Source: Amaurobius ferox (lineage: Eukaryota > Arthropoda > Arachnida > Araneae > Amaurobiidae). From it: 64,000 nucleotides of DNA. The notes under the pieces were generated by a model. It worked only from the letters and a program-made list of their open reading frames with translations, made no database searches and was not told where the DNA came from. The stretch lies in NCBI GenBank assembly GCA_951213105.1, contig OX578146.1, forward strand, positions 107,578,697 to 107,642,696, written 5' to 3'. Below are positions 44,364 to 56,541 of the stretch, piece after piece; within the stretch, counting starts at the first letter, position 1; each line of letters opens with the position of its first letter. The translations under genes and the position numbers were made by a program.

Positions 44364-46312
44364 ATGTTTTACTTAAAATACTGTTTAATTTCTTTCTGTT
44401 ACTAAAAACTGACCTGGGAAGATAACAGGACTGATTTGACGCTCTTTATTTGCTCGTCAACGATGGACTAACCAATACCTGCAATAGCAGCAAGAAAACT
44501 TGCATAGTGTGCAATTTTAAGAACCCCTATATGAAGATCAACAATTTCAGTCATATTTGTTTTTATCTGCAATGAAGTGAAATACTAACTTCAAAAACGT
44601 TCCCTATAGGCGGATTCTGTGAGTACAAAACATAAAATCAATTCACATTTCCAATTACATTGATTTTTCTAGTAATTTTCCTAAAATACCAAATGCATAT
44701 CAAACTTAATTTTTTTTTTCTTTAGAAAGAGTTTTTGTTATCTAACGGGGAACTTGAACAAAGCTTTCAAAATTTGGTTAATCTGTTTTGGCGCTCTATG
44801 GTCATTGTGCAAACAATATCTACAGTGACAGGGACTTACAATTTAAAGTGGGTTACCAACCTCTATAAACAAGCATACTTGAATCTACCCTTTGAAAATT
44901 GGATACCTTTATCATCTGTAGTAGCGCATGGGGTTTTCAAAGAGAAGGGTTATAGTCCCCAAAATAAAGATTACCAGTATAATCAAATTGCCGGCCGCTA
45001 TGGGAGGTCATGTCAAGAGAGATAACTGGATTAGGAAAGACCGGTAGGACCAATAACTTCGGTAAATCCACGTTTGTGCAACTTTGTTAGGGCGGGGGGG
45101 GGGGGGTCCCTGCATTCCCCAAAGAGATGCATCCCTGAAAATTGAAAATTAAGACTGGCAGTCAGTTATCCTCATACCTTATACTCTAGAAATGTTAAAT
45201 TTACTTTCTTAATATATATGGCTAAATATCTGATAATTGTCAATTTTCAGGTTCAAAACATTTCTTTAATTTTATAGTTTCTGGAAACTTTTGCTGGAAA
45301 AAGTTCATAAAAATTCCTTTTACGATTTCTAATAGATTATAGTGCTTTTTAACATGATTAATGGGATTTCAATGCATATTCATTTTGTGCTCAGGTCAGA
45401 AACGGCAGTGGAAGAATGGCATATGGATTTATTTTTATTCCACAAGCCACAAGGAAAGCAAAACAAACAGTGTGAAACAAATCAGCACTATACATAAGCA
45501 TAATTCACTTGTATGCACTAAGAGGAGGCAGGGAATTTTTAAATTTTCATTTATATTAATAATAATTGTATGAGTCTCAGAAATAACAGGTAATAAATAT
45601 ACTAATCAAAAATGAAATAGAAAATTGTGTTTCTCCCTAACCTGCTGATAAAAAAAAGTTTAAAACTTCCAAGTAGATTTTGAACAAAACTATAGATGGT
45701 GTTTTATAACTGACTTAAAATTACTTCTGTCGCCATCTGGAGAGTGAAAAAGACAATTTTTCGAACAGCAATTTTCAGGAACAAACATGCATCAGCAATT
45801 TCGTAAAATAATATTGCTAACATTTTTAGGAATAGGGGTATTTTTTCACAAGTTAAAATCGTATTTATTTCCCCATTTATTTCCACTATTTTCGTTTTTT
45901 AACTATGAAAACACAGCTCATCAGTGCAGTGACAGAAATGATAAATTTCTACATTTAATATCATTGAATAATACTTTTTGTTGAAAAATATGTAGAAAAA
46001 ATTGTATCTTAAACAAATACTGCAAAATATATCTACCACATTTATCATTATTTATACGTTCAAGGAAAACAAAATTGAGAATTATCAAATATTCTGCCAT
46101 ATCTATCCCAAGCAGGCAGCATCGATTTCCAAACATTTTAGCCAATGGAACACCTTTTACTTTACTACAATTCCGCAAAACACCTGCATTTGTGTTCAAT
46201 TTGCTTTCATGTGTTTTAGTATAAAAATTAATAATTAAATAAAAAAAATAGTGTTTCACGCTGGCAACAACTTAGTGAAGCTGACGGATGCATTTTCCCG
46301 TCAATCAGCCCT
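44364..46312. other. No recognisable gene
   Basis: Frames of 70-112 codons occur on both strands (for example 44735-45025 forward, 45921-46259 reverse) without recognisable domains. A G-rich tract lies near 45092-45106. Confidence 0.4.
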
Positions 46313-46443
46313 CATAAGGTCTCAAACATACATAATACGTACATAAGGTCTCAAACATACATAATACGTACATAAGGTCTCAAACATACATAATACGTAC
46401 ATAAGGTCTCAAACATACATAATACGTACATAAGGTCTCAAAC
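46313..46443. repeat. 29-bp tandem repeat, about 4.5 copies
   Basis: Units of CATAAGGTCTCAAACATACA followed by TAATACGTA are identical and directly abutting, so this is a recently expanded minisatellite. Confidence 0.95.
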
Positions 46444-46959
46444 CGGTTAAAATCGAACCTGGTATCGTAAAATTTTAACTATTCGAAAACAACCGGTTTA
46501 TATTATTTTTAATATAAGAGGTACCATACAACTAATCGTAAGAAATCGTTATTAAAAAAAAAATATTGCAGAAATAGTCACAGAAAAGTACTGTTTACCT
46601 CATTACTCTAGTCTAACAGAAAATTCTGAAGTTAATATTGTTATCATTGAAGAATTGAAAGAATTCGAATCAAATAAGAGAAAATAATATTCTTTTTTTT
46701 TTTAAATTAAAATAATTTTACATATATTTTATGCTTTACTTTGTAATATACTATATGAAAAAATAAATTGTTCGATTAAATGGTTTCTAATAAGCGTATA
46801 TGTTAATTACAATATAAAATCGCAACAGTCTTTAAAATAGATAGCAATTTTTATTTTAAATTAAGACATAAAGTGCATTTACATGAGCCTGGGCGCTTTC
46901 AGGTGTTATGCGTTCCACATCAGAGGCTTACGCAAGCACTCCCACACATTTTCCCAAAA
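46444..46959. other. No recognisable feature
   Basis: AT-rich sequence with no gene or element end identified. Confidence 0.4.
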
Positions 46960-47600
46960 GTGTTCGAAATGATTTCAGGAGGTCTTAAGACACGCATTTT
47001 CTTCAGCATTCGAATTAAAAAAATTTCGGAAACAATACTTTATAGAATAGTGTTACGAACGTATCCTCCAGAATCGCGGGTGTACAAGCGGGATACAAGA
47101 ATGAGTCAAAATTTCTGAATAACTTATTTTTATTCACAAGCACAAAGTAAACAGAAACAGTATATAATCAAACAGCACTTAAATGCTCCACAAATTTCAC
47201 AGAATAAGCAATATACTTTAAAAAAACAGCGGCTACTATTCTCAAAATATTGACAAAAATCACAGCCCAATGTAGCTCGTGTCACATAAATTCGTCAACG
47301 CCACTTTAACGGAGGGATGAGTCTTTCTAGCCTCTCTATAGAAACTTCCGGAAATATCTCCATATCTCCTAGACTAATCGTTATTTCATGAAGTTTCTGG
47401 AACATTCCGAAAGTCGCCAAATGCCGCCAAATTGGCGATAAATCGCCAAAACTGGGAACCCTTCTTCTAACTGAGAAATCCTGGCAACCCTGGGCTCACG
47501 TCATGCTGACGTTATGGACTGTGTTTTCGAGACAGACAAAAGAGGAGGCACCAACGGGAATATTGCACGTTCGCAACAATAGTTAAAAAAGTAAAAAATA
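46960..47600 (-). repeat. Family Y copy interrupted by a solo LTR
   Basis: Left of the LTR, 'caggaggtcttaagacac' and 'cattcgaattaaaaaaattt' with AACAATACTTT are the reverse complement of Y text at about 41480-41560. Right of the LTR the Y-like 'agttaaaaaagtaaaaa' resumes. The LTR (47051-47578) therefore inserted into an older Y copy. Confidence 0.5.
47051..47578 (-). mobile_element. Solo LTR (family shared with 55913-56537)
   Basis: On the minus strand it starts TGTTGCGAACGTGCAATATT and ends CGTTCGTAACA, giving TG...CA termini, with the 4-bp duplication ATAG on both sides (47047-47050, 47579-47582). Internal text such as TTGTGCTTGTGAATAAAA and TTATTCAGAAATTT is shared with the LTR at 55913. 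No coding region is attached, so it arose by recombination between two LTRs. A 4-bp duplication is common for gypsy-type elements. Confidence 0.85.
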
Positions 47601-48811
47601 AATCTTCGAATTCTTAAATTAAAAAAAACTTAATTTTAAATTGCAATGTGCTACATTTTAAAAACTCATGCATGAACTTAATTTTGAATTGCAGAAAAAG
47701 CAGGTAATTATGAATTTCGTTTTGTGTGCCTGATTGAGTTCATAATATGTCCACCTCCACACACAAAACAGCGAACAAGTCCAGGTTCCAAGACGATAGC
47801 AATAAGAGGTTTTACTGCACATTACTGGAAGCCCTTCCGAAAAAATATATTCTTAGATCACTATTTCAGCTGTATACATGGTCTCCCATAGGGGAATGAA
47901 TATATCTTTCAAGGAGGCAGGACATTTGCAAGATTAAAAAGGCTGACATCAAGGTAGTCAATGTCTTATCCTTGAGTTTGTTCCACTTCCCTGAAGAAAG
48001 TTCTATGGGCGGCCATGACTGTATATCTTTCCCTCAATTTTTTAATTTTTTTTCAATTCATTCACATTTTAGGTGCATTACAAAATATTGCAGTATAAAG
48101 AATTTTGCAGTTTAAAGAATTTTACAATATGCATTAATAAAAATATCTTCCTGGAATTGAAATGGATTTTCATCATTCATAAGTCTCTCAGCATAAAAGA
48201 GAAACCAACCGTCCACTTTTTATGAGAAATAAACCACAAAACACTTATTCTCTGAAAAAGCAGACGATAAACGGAAGCAAAACCGCTAAACTGGAACACA
48301 AATTCAAATCGTGACGGTAACTGTACTCGCCAAAAACAAAGGCGGGAAAAAATAGCCAACAATCAGTTTTGAGAGTTCTAAAAGGAATATTCCCATCGCC
48401 GACATGCACGCAGAAAGGAATGTAACATGTTTATACGGCACGGTCTGAGGAAGGCGCAGAATAACAATGGCAGAAATGAAAAATTAAAATAGCCCAGAAG
48501 GGTACAGAACCGCAATTGTTGACATAACGGAAAATTGGGTATAAGTAGTTTCCAAGCGGTTCTCAGTAAGCAATCAACTACCGAAAAATTTGTTTCTGCA
48601 CGCTATGGTTGCAAATTGTTGGCGCGTACAAGTATGAATGGAATTGTGTTTTTAAGTGATTTTGAAAATTATAAGAAATGAAGAATAAACTGATGTGAGG
48701 ATTTCGATGTACCGATATGGTACACTGAATATATAAAAGCAAGAATTGCTCCAATATTGATTATGTTCAAGATCATGTTCAAACAATATTTAAATTTATT
48801 ATCTATTGCTT
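47583..48811. other. No recognisable gene
   Basis: AT-rich sequence with short unsupported frames only. Confidence 0.4.
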
Positions 48812-49500
48812 ATTACTTTCACTATATACATAGTAAAAAGGAAAGTATTATGACGGGGTCGAAAATTCGAATTCGATGTTTTGACGGAAAAGCACGTTTC
48901 AAGTATCTCTGAAGTCGAATCGAACGTTTTTGAGGTGTATGTGTGCTAGTGTCTGTATATCCTTGAATCTGTGGATGTGATCTCACGAACGGAGCATTTC
49001 CAACGTAATTTGGTAAAATTATTACGATCCGTGAATACTCAAAGCCTATTAATTTTAAACGCGATAGAATGTTCGGAAGACCTCAAAATTTTCGAATGAA
49101 TTTTTGAAAAAGATCGGGACATTTAATAATGTTAAATAAATAGTCATTTTATCCGCATTGCTTTTATTTCGACATAAACTTCAAAACGATCTTGAACCAT
49201 TCTCGCACGTATTCCAACAACTGTATCTAAAAAATACCTAAAAATGAGCAGTAGTAAGTATCATTAAATATGTTACACTCGGCAATAAATTTAGTTAAAT
49301 TGGCGACTAATTTGGCGAAATATTGCCAAATTGACGACTTTTTAATGTGTATGCAATATTTATGAAAAGCTCTTAAATTTGCGATTTGATTAAAAAGTGC
49401 TTAAATTCGCGATTTAACTTAAAAGAGCTAAAATTCCATATTTTTATGTAAAAGCACTAAAATTTGCGATTTTATTTAAAAGTATATGCTGCGGGTTCTA
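48812..49500 (+). repeat. Dispersed repeat family Y, copy 6
   Basis: ACTTTCACTATATACATAGT, then TGACGGGGTCGAAAATTCGA as in copy 5, and a GTGCTAGTGTCTGTATA block. The end carries a degenerate 28-bp tandem motif (see 49375-49483). Confidence 0.6.
49375..49483. repeat. Degenerate ~28-bp tandem repeat, 4 copies
   Basis: Four diverged units of the form CTTAAATTTGCGATTT...TTAAAAG in a row at the end of Y copy 6. Confidence 0.75.
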
Positions 49501-50856
49501 CAGGTACATCTATAACCTTGATCTCTGCTAGTATATATAGTAAAGTCAAATGGAAAGTCACAAACCACATAGTTACAGTGGAATTTCCCCATATATTTCA
49601 AATCTCAGATTGTGATAAAGCATAATTCATTCCATTTCCATACCTTACCCCAAATATTTCTACTTCGAAAACAGAAACCGCCTCTCACAAGCACATTCAC
49701 GAGACCCTCATTGCCGTAATTTTTCGAATCTATTTCTCGAAAATTGTTCGTTATTCGATTCTCATTTCGTAGCCTTTCCCTTCCGAACTGTCATTATTGT
49801 CCTGACCCAAATGCAGTTGGCGGTGTTTTGTGTCCTAACGAGGGCCGCACAGATAATTCGAATTAGCGTGATTCGGGTGTAATGTTCGAACGCGATTCAG
49901 GGAAAAGACTGGCGGTGATTCGTGATATCCATTTTGGAACTTTGATGGATGGCTTTTGATATTGTTCGGGATGTAATTTGAAAGAGGAAGCGTGGTTGGA
50001 AGGAAGGAAGCAATACAGGGATTTTACTTTAATGACTTAGTTTGTTTGGCGAAACTTATTTGCCACCATTAAGAATTACTTATTGTATATTATGAGTTAA
50101 TTGAAGTAATGTTGTAAATTACTGTATGTATAACATGCAGCTGTGAGGCCTAAGGTAAAAACTTCAAACATTGCATAAACGTGGGATTTGACCTATAATT
50201 ATGAGTAATGAGAAAAATCTAAAATTTTGGAATTTTGTTAGAAAAATATATAAATTCAGAGATTTCCAAGCAGAAATGAAGAAGAGACGATGATTGTTAA
50301 TAAGCGAGTTTGACGGAGAAACAACAGAGAAATTTTCCAGAAACTCCATTTCAAAAATAGAATTACGCGTAAAAATGTTCTTGGCTTCAGAAAAAATGAA
50401 AAATATGATTAGAGCACGAGGAATGTTCAGCAATTGAAAACCTGAATACCTCTTGTTTAGAAATACTAAGTGAGGCCCAGGGCATTTTGTTCATAAGTAA
50501 TTTAAAAAAAAAAAGGTTTATTCATGATATATATTATAATAAAATACATTACTCAATTACTGTCTGTGCGTATAGCCAAAACACAAAAGTGGGTATTATA
50601 ATATCCATTGTTGTAAATAAATTAAAAATGAGTCCAATATCCACCGTCATTTTTAGTATCTGATGTCATACGCAACGTAAAGCTTCAGACTGCGGCGCCG
50701 ACTTCGTTTCCACACTATAAACCCCCAATAATTTTGTTGCGAGTTCCGCAATCCCCTAATATTTTTGCGAGTATTTAGTATGGAAAATGCACAGATATAT
50801 GCATAAATTTTGTTATCAATTCTTAAAGTTTTTCATTATTCATTCCCTGTTTACTA
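49501..50856. other. No recognisable gene
   Basis: The part at about 49640-49960 is less AT-rich than its surroundings and shows no repeat similarity within the window. A reverse frame of 89 codons (50164-50433) has no recognisable domain. Confidence 0.4.
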
Positions 50857-50870
50857 TATATAAAGTGTGT

Positions 50871-50934
50871 GAAAGCCCCAGGCCGTCCGACTCGTCCAGA
50901 GGACTTGGAGTATCTATTTGGACGACGGGGAAGG
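50871..50934 (-). mobile_element. 5S-derived SINE, 64-bp 3' stub
   Basis: It matches only the last ~60 bp of the SINE body (GGCCGTCCGACTCGTCCAGA on the plus strand) and is bounded by the perfect 14-bp duplication TATATAAAGTGTGT (50857-50870 and 50935-50948). The duplication shows it is an extreme 5' truncation on insertion and not a decayed longer copy. Confidence 0.9.
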
Positions 50935-50948
50935 TATATAAAGTGTGT

Positions 50949-52121
50949 ATATAAATTTACCCTTCAGACTATTTAATGTATTCTGAATACAATATTTTAA
51001 CCTAGAAATGATTTAAAGATATTTTTTTTACATTTTTAATATTGGTAAAAATACCTAAAAATAACTTTTTTCTTACTTTTATAAATGTAATTAAGTTGGA
51101 AATTCGCAGTATTTGCATATTGTATATAATAATGTTGCGCCTACAAAAGCAAAATAAATGAAATAAATAATTATCTAGAGAAAAAAAATATTTTTCTGTA
51201 CTTAACCAATAATTTGCTTCATTTTAGCATTTCAGACGTCTTATTGTGACAAATGCATGGTTCATTCGATTTAAAATTTCCGGACCGCTCCCCCCCCCCC
51301 CCCCCCCCCCCAATAATTTTTCAAGTCGGCGCCTATGGCTCCATAAATCTATATTATTGTAAATAAGTTAAAAATGAGTCAAATATCCAGCTCCGTTTTC
51401 AGTATCTGATGTCATATGCAACGTAGAACTCCAAAATACCGCTCTTTATACAGAGATATCTCATGTGTTCTTTAATACGAAACTTAAGAGCTCTTTCTGA
51501 TGGATCAACTTTATATGTTTTTAAAAGTAACGAACTTGGGCCACCGTTATATTTAAAGGTATACTTTTTCAAGTAACTCCCTTACTTTCACTCAGTTACG
51601 GCCCAACCTTGCATGGGAGTTTCACAGAAAAGTTTAACCAGGATAACGTTAAACAACAATTAGGGAATTTAACCGCATCAGATAAGCGTTCTTCCCACAT
51701 GAGTCAAATGGAAATAGAGAAAATCCCGAAACAATAAACAATCTCATAACCATGCGATGATCCGTGAAACCGCCCTCCTCGTTTGCGGTATGGGGCAACA
51801 GTTATGCAAGGGACAATGGGGAGGCCGAGGGTGTAATTAGTGAGACAGAAGAAGGGTAATTTCTTAAATATGAACTCATACTTAAAAGGGCAGGCCGCCG
51901 GCGTGCGTCATGATATGCAAAATTCAAACCGTAGCTGGAAACCTCAAGCCATTTTTATGCCCGCCATAATTATGGGATACGCACGCCCACAGGTTACACG
52001 CCTACCGACATACATTTTATAGCGGAATATTTTGAGAATGTCTTGTTAACCTACTGATGAGAGATTCTGTGGTCGTACAGTTTTGGGAAAAAAATAATTT
52101 CAACAAATTGCGAAACTGATA
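50949..52121. other. No gene; C22 tract
   Basis: It contains a run of 22 C at 51290-51311. The stretch at about 51590-52020 is relatively GC-rich and not repeated in the window. A 60-codon frame there (51840-52022) is unsupported. Confidence 0.4.
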
Positions 52122-52357
52122 GTATCAACAGAATATGGATTTTTTTATTTATTTTATTTTATTTTATTTTATGTATTTATTTTTGAAAGTTTGATAAATC
52201 AAAAGAAATGTTTCAGATATGTTTCTGTAACTAAGGTGAGTATCAACATAATATGGATTTTTTTATTTATTTTATTTTATTTTATTTTATGTATTTATTT
52301 TTGAAAGTTTGATAAATCAAAAGAAATGTTTCAGATATGTTTCTATAACTAAGGTAA
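52122..52357. repeat. 118-bp tandem duplication
   Basis: Two nearly identical units beginning GTATCAACA, each containing a (TATTT)n-like run and GAAAGTTTGATAAATCAAAA. The second starts 118 bp after the first. Confidence 0.95.
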
Positions 52358-55300
52358 GTGTTACAACGTATTTAAATATTAAAACAGTAAAAAATCAATA
52401 AAAATACTATATAAGAAAAACGAACGATTATCTCTCTATATATCTGTCTGTCTGTCCCAGTTGGCGACAAATTGGCGATAAATAGGGAGTTATATCGCCA
52501 CATTCGCGGTTTTTAAAAATGCTGCCAAATTAACGATAATTTAATATCTCGGAAAATTAAGTTTAATTTTTTTATATATATAAAAAATTGAAATTATTTT
52601 AAAGAAATAGGGGAAAAAAACCTTTTTAAATATCTCCAATATTAGATCAGCCATTTCTACCAGCATTTTGCGAGCAATTTTGAAATGAGCAGAGATCATT
52701 AAATGTGACACCTATATACACTTAATAACTTCTCTGAATATCAAAAGCCCTTTCAGATTTAAGCATGAAAACATCACACATTTTATAATTCTGTTAACAT
52801 GTTAAACGGAAAAATATATTCAATGTTATATCCGCGCGTGGCAAAATGATTTAATCGTTTAATTTTTCCGATTGGCAGCGAAAGGGTACAAAATTGAGTT
52901 TTTATTATTTCTGAGAGACAAAGCGTTGAAGTTTTTTTGAAAATCCCTTTGTATCGTCAAGCCCAATTCACATTTTCGAAATTTTCGACTTTTCCGTTAA
53001 TCTGGAAACTGGAACGGATCGAATGGGACGAAAACCAAGATTCTAGATGATGTGGAAGAACTAAATAATATTGATATACATATATATATATATATTTTAA
53101 TATCCCTTCCCACTATTCCCCTCCCCTTAATTGGAATATACGAAATATTAGCTGAGTTGGATCGAACCGAGATTCTAACTAAAGTGGAAGAAGTACAAGA
53201 TAATTATGAAAAGTGTTTTTGAGTTTTTTTTTTAAATATTTCTTTGCATCATTATTCCTAATTCGATTTTTTCGAAATACTGACAATTTTTTTTGTCGAT
53301 CTAGATCTAGAAGATGAAACAGATCGAATGAGACAAAAATCGAGATTTTGACTTAAATGGGAAATGCTCGATCATTTTCAAAATTGATTTTGAGTGTTTC
53401 GACTATCTTCTTGCATAGTTAACCCTAATTCGAATTTTTTTAAATTTAAAATTTTTTTTCCTTGGTCTCGAAACTGAGATGACATTAAAGCCAAAATTCT
53501 AGCTAGAGTGTAAGTGCTCAATAATTTTTATATGTCACCCAAATCAGCCAATCAGTTCTAGTGCAGTGCAGTGTATATAATATAAATAACCAATCATATT
53601 TTCCAAATAATCTATTCCATCTTTCAAAATAGAATGTTTGGCTTCCAGCCAAAAAATATCCGATTTCTACTTATTTAGCTAGCGGCTCAGGTTCTTGAGT
53701 TATTATTCCCCAAAAACGAGAACATTATCATGGCGAACCCAAGACGAGTTGCTAAAACTGGTTCAAAATCCAAAGAATTAAAATATACCACAAAAGACAA
53801 TGACATACTAAATTTGGACTTTCTAGCTACTCCGGTTTTTATGTTATTCTAAAAAAAAATCGAGTACACTCCTATGGCAAGTTCACGACATGTTAGCCCT
53901 AAAAAGCTTAACATAAAATAATTAAAAGGTACCATAAAAGACAACGGTATACCAAATTTTATGTTACTGCAATTAATGGTACGTTATTAGCCAGGGTCTC
54001 AAAAATTTAAATCACACTAATAAACACCTAATAAAATTAAAAAAAAATGCCCAATACAAAAGAAAAAGTTCATGCTGTTGTGGTAGCGTGATTTTAAGTG
54101 CTTAAATATATACTGTTAATGGTTGAAATGTTCCTGGCCAGCTAATCCCGAACATTTTACTCGTAATGAACAAACAATTTTTGGGTTCTTAAAATTATTA
54201 AGAACAAACTTGATCGACTATTTATAGTTCCGAAACTTTAAAATGCTTTAAAATACGTAATTTAAAATAAAACTTTAAAAAACTACGTAGAATAATAAAA
54301 ATACGTAGAATGGGAATAAAATTCTTGGTTAAGTCTCAAGTTTTAGAACGAATTCTTAAATACACAGCCGTGGAATGACAATAAAAAAAAAAAAAAATAA
54401 AAAAAAAAAAAATAAACAAATAAAAAAAAAAAAAAAAATCCGTAGACTCAATCTGTATTAGCTACACGCATGACTTTCAACCCGTCAAGGTTAAATTTGC
54501 ATGTCGTCGCAACAGTATCATAATTCACTTAATAAAATCTCTTTTCTGTTATGCCTGTTTCAACAATTATGTTCATTAGTGCTAATGATCAACATCGGTT
54601 GAGATTTATGGTTGCGGATAAAAAAAAATGCTGATGCGAAGATATCAAAGAAACAAAAGTCATCAATGAAACGGCGAGTATCAGTCATCACCGGTTACAG
54701 ATACAGAGGGAAACAAAAATAATTAAAAATATGCTAGAATCGTCTGCAGAAGTTCATATTATTTTCATAATAAATTTTCCTCTTTAATTGTTATTAATCG
54801 CAGCAAAGTTAACTTAACTGTAGAAGGGTATATGAAAAACTATAAAACCCCGCTAAGTTATACATAGTGCGTTTAGTTTCTAATTTTTAAAAGCTATTAA
54901 TAATAATTTAAGGCTAAAATTTTAATGTATAAAACCAGAGGTCTCCAAACTTTTTTGATAGCGTACCTTTACTGCAAATACGGATGTGGGATATATTTTA
55001 GGGGTGGGGGAGGTGTCAACGGGCGTTGGTTCCAACAAGGCGGCTCTGTATTAGAATAGCGCAAGAATGTGTTTTTAGTTCTAAACGAACTTTTAGTAAA
55101 GTAATATTCATATAATCTTAATATTATCGTGTTATTTAAAAATGCAATTTAATATTTGTTATAATTTTCTCATCTTTTTTTCTGTCAATATAAAACTTGT
55201 CTTACTGAAATAAAATACAAAAGGAAAATATTAAAATTACTTGGCATATATTAGAATATTAAAACCACATTAAAGAACAAGCTCCCCCCCCCCCCCCTAA

Positions 55301-55908
55301 GAAATATATTTTTCCATATAAAGTTTTTTAATTTAGGCAATTATACGAAACTTTCCAAATATAAGAAAAGCATATTGAATGTTTTTACCATTCGATAATA
55401 CTTTTATGATACTGTACCGGAATGGTCAATTAATAACCAAATGTAGCAAAACAAACATTTAATAGCGACACAATTAAATTTACATTGGGTTAAAAAACCA
55501 CAGGGTTCAATCGGAACACGCGTGTTCTCAATGATTATACAAAAGAGAACAGCCACACTTCAGACTTGTGATGACAGAAGGACGTATCTCAAGATACGTC
55601 CCTTTGCCCTTACAATGTTTGTTGGATTTGTTTTAATGAGTTAATGCTAATGATATTTTCATTGAAGGCATATCTGAATTAATAAAGCAGATATGAGAGT
55701 GCAAATGAAAACATTTCTTTAGCATTGATTCATTTTGAAAAAACTCTTAACACCTTTTATTTTAGAATGATGTTTTTCAAGATACGTTGTAAAACGGACT
55801 AAAAAATTTTACCAGACTAAAAATTGTTAAACTCTCTTTATACATGGCGCTATAAACACTAAATGGGTAGAGCTATACAAGCTGTTATCAGGCACGTCCA
55901 TAGAATGC
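52358..55908. other. No gene; low-complexity and one dispersed repeat
   Basis: Y-like 'ttggcgataaatagggag' text lies near 52455-52560 and an A-rich tract at about 54378-54438. A segment at about 54520-54745 (GATGCGAAGATATCAAAG, GGCGAGTATCAGTCATCA) recurs at 58635-58870. A perfect interrupted palindrome (GGACGTATCT, 2 nt, complement) lies at 55580-55601 and a C tract near 55284-55297. Confidence 0.45.
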
Positions 55909-55912
55909 ATAT

Positions 55913-56537
55913 TGTTGCGAACTTGTAAAACTCTGCGGAGTCTCTTTTTCCCCTCCTTACGTTCGTCTTTTTCGAAGAACAGACGGAGAAAACACCAGTA
56001 CAACTAAAGCTCCTCTACTACTACTATATAGAGGAGCCTTACGTACAACCATTCTTTCCAATGACGTGAGCCTAGAGTTGCTAGAAGCTGAAATTAGGAG
56101 GAGGACTGCCAGATTTGATGATTTATCACTAATTTGGCGACATTTAGCAACTTATCGAAGGTTCGAGGAAGACCGCGAAATAACGAGTATTCTATGAGAC
56201 ATGAGAGAATTCCAGAAATTTCTATAAGCGAGACTATATAAAGAATCATCCCTAAGTTGGAGAGCAGTTGACGTGACACGACCTACACTGAAGTGTGATT
56301 TTTGTCAATGTTTTGAGAATAGTAGCTGCTATTTTGTGAAATGACTTTCGTCAATGTTTTGAGAATAATATCGGTTATTTTGTAAAGGATTATTTTGTAA
56401 TGAATGGAGCATTTAAGTGCTGTTTTGCTACATATTTTCTCTGTTTGTGCTTGTGAATAAAAGTGTTAGTTATTCAGAAATTTGGACATTCTTGTACCCT
56501 GCGTGCATATCCATAATTCCAGATGATACGTGCAACA
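55913..56537 (+). mobile_element. Solo LTR (family shared with 47051-47578)
   Basis: It begins TGTTGCGAACTTGTAA and ends ATACGTGCAACA, flanked by ATAT (55909-55912, 56538-56541). It contains GTGAATAAAAGTG, which includes a polyadenylation signal near the 3' end. The first ten bases match the other solo LTR exactly while the interior is diverged, so the two insertions are probably from different lineages or ages. No internal region remains. Confidence 0.85.
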
Positions 56538-56541
56538 ATAT

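Noticed and set aside
45921..46259. 112-codon reverse frame as a host gene
   Set aside because: No recognisable domain, AT-driven composition and no supporting context.
46313..46443. CRISPR-like regular repeats
   Set aside because: The 29-bp units abut directly with no unique spacers and the context is eukaryotic, so it is a simple tandem repeat.
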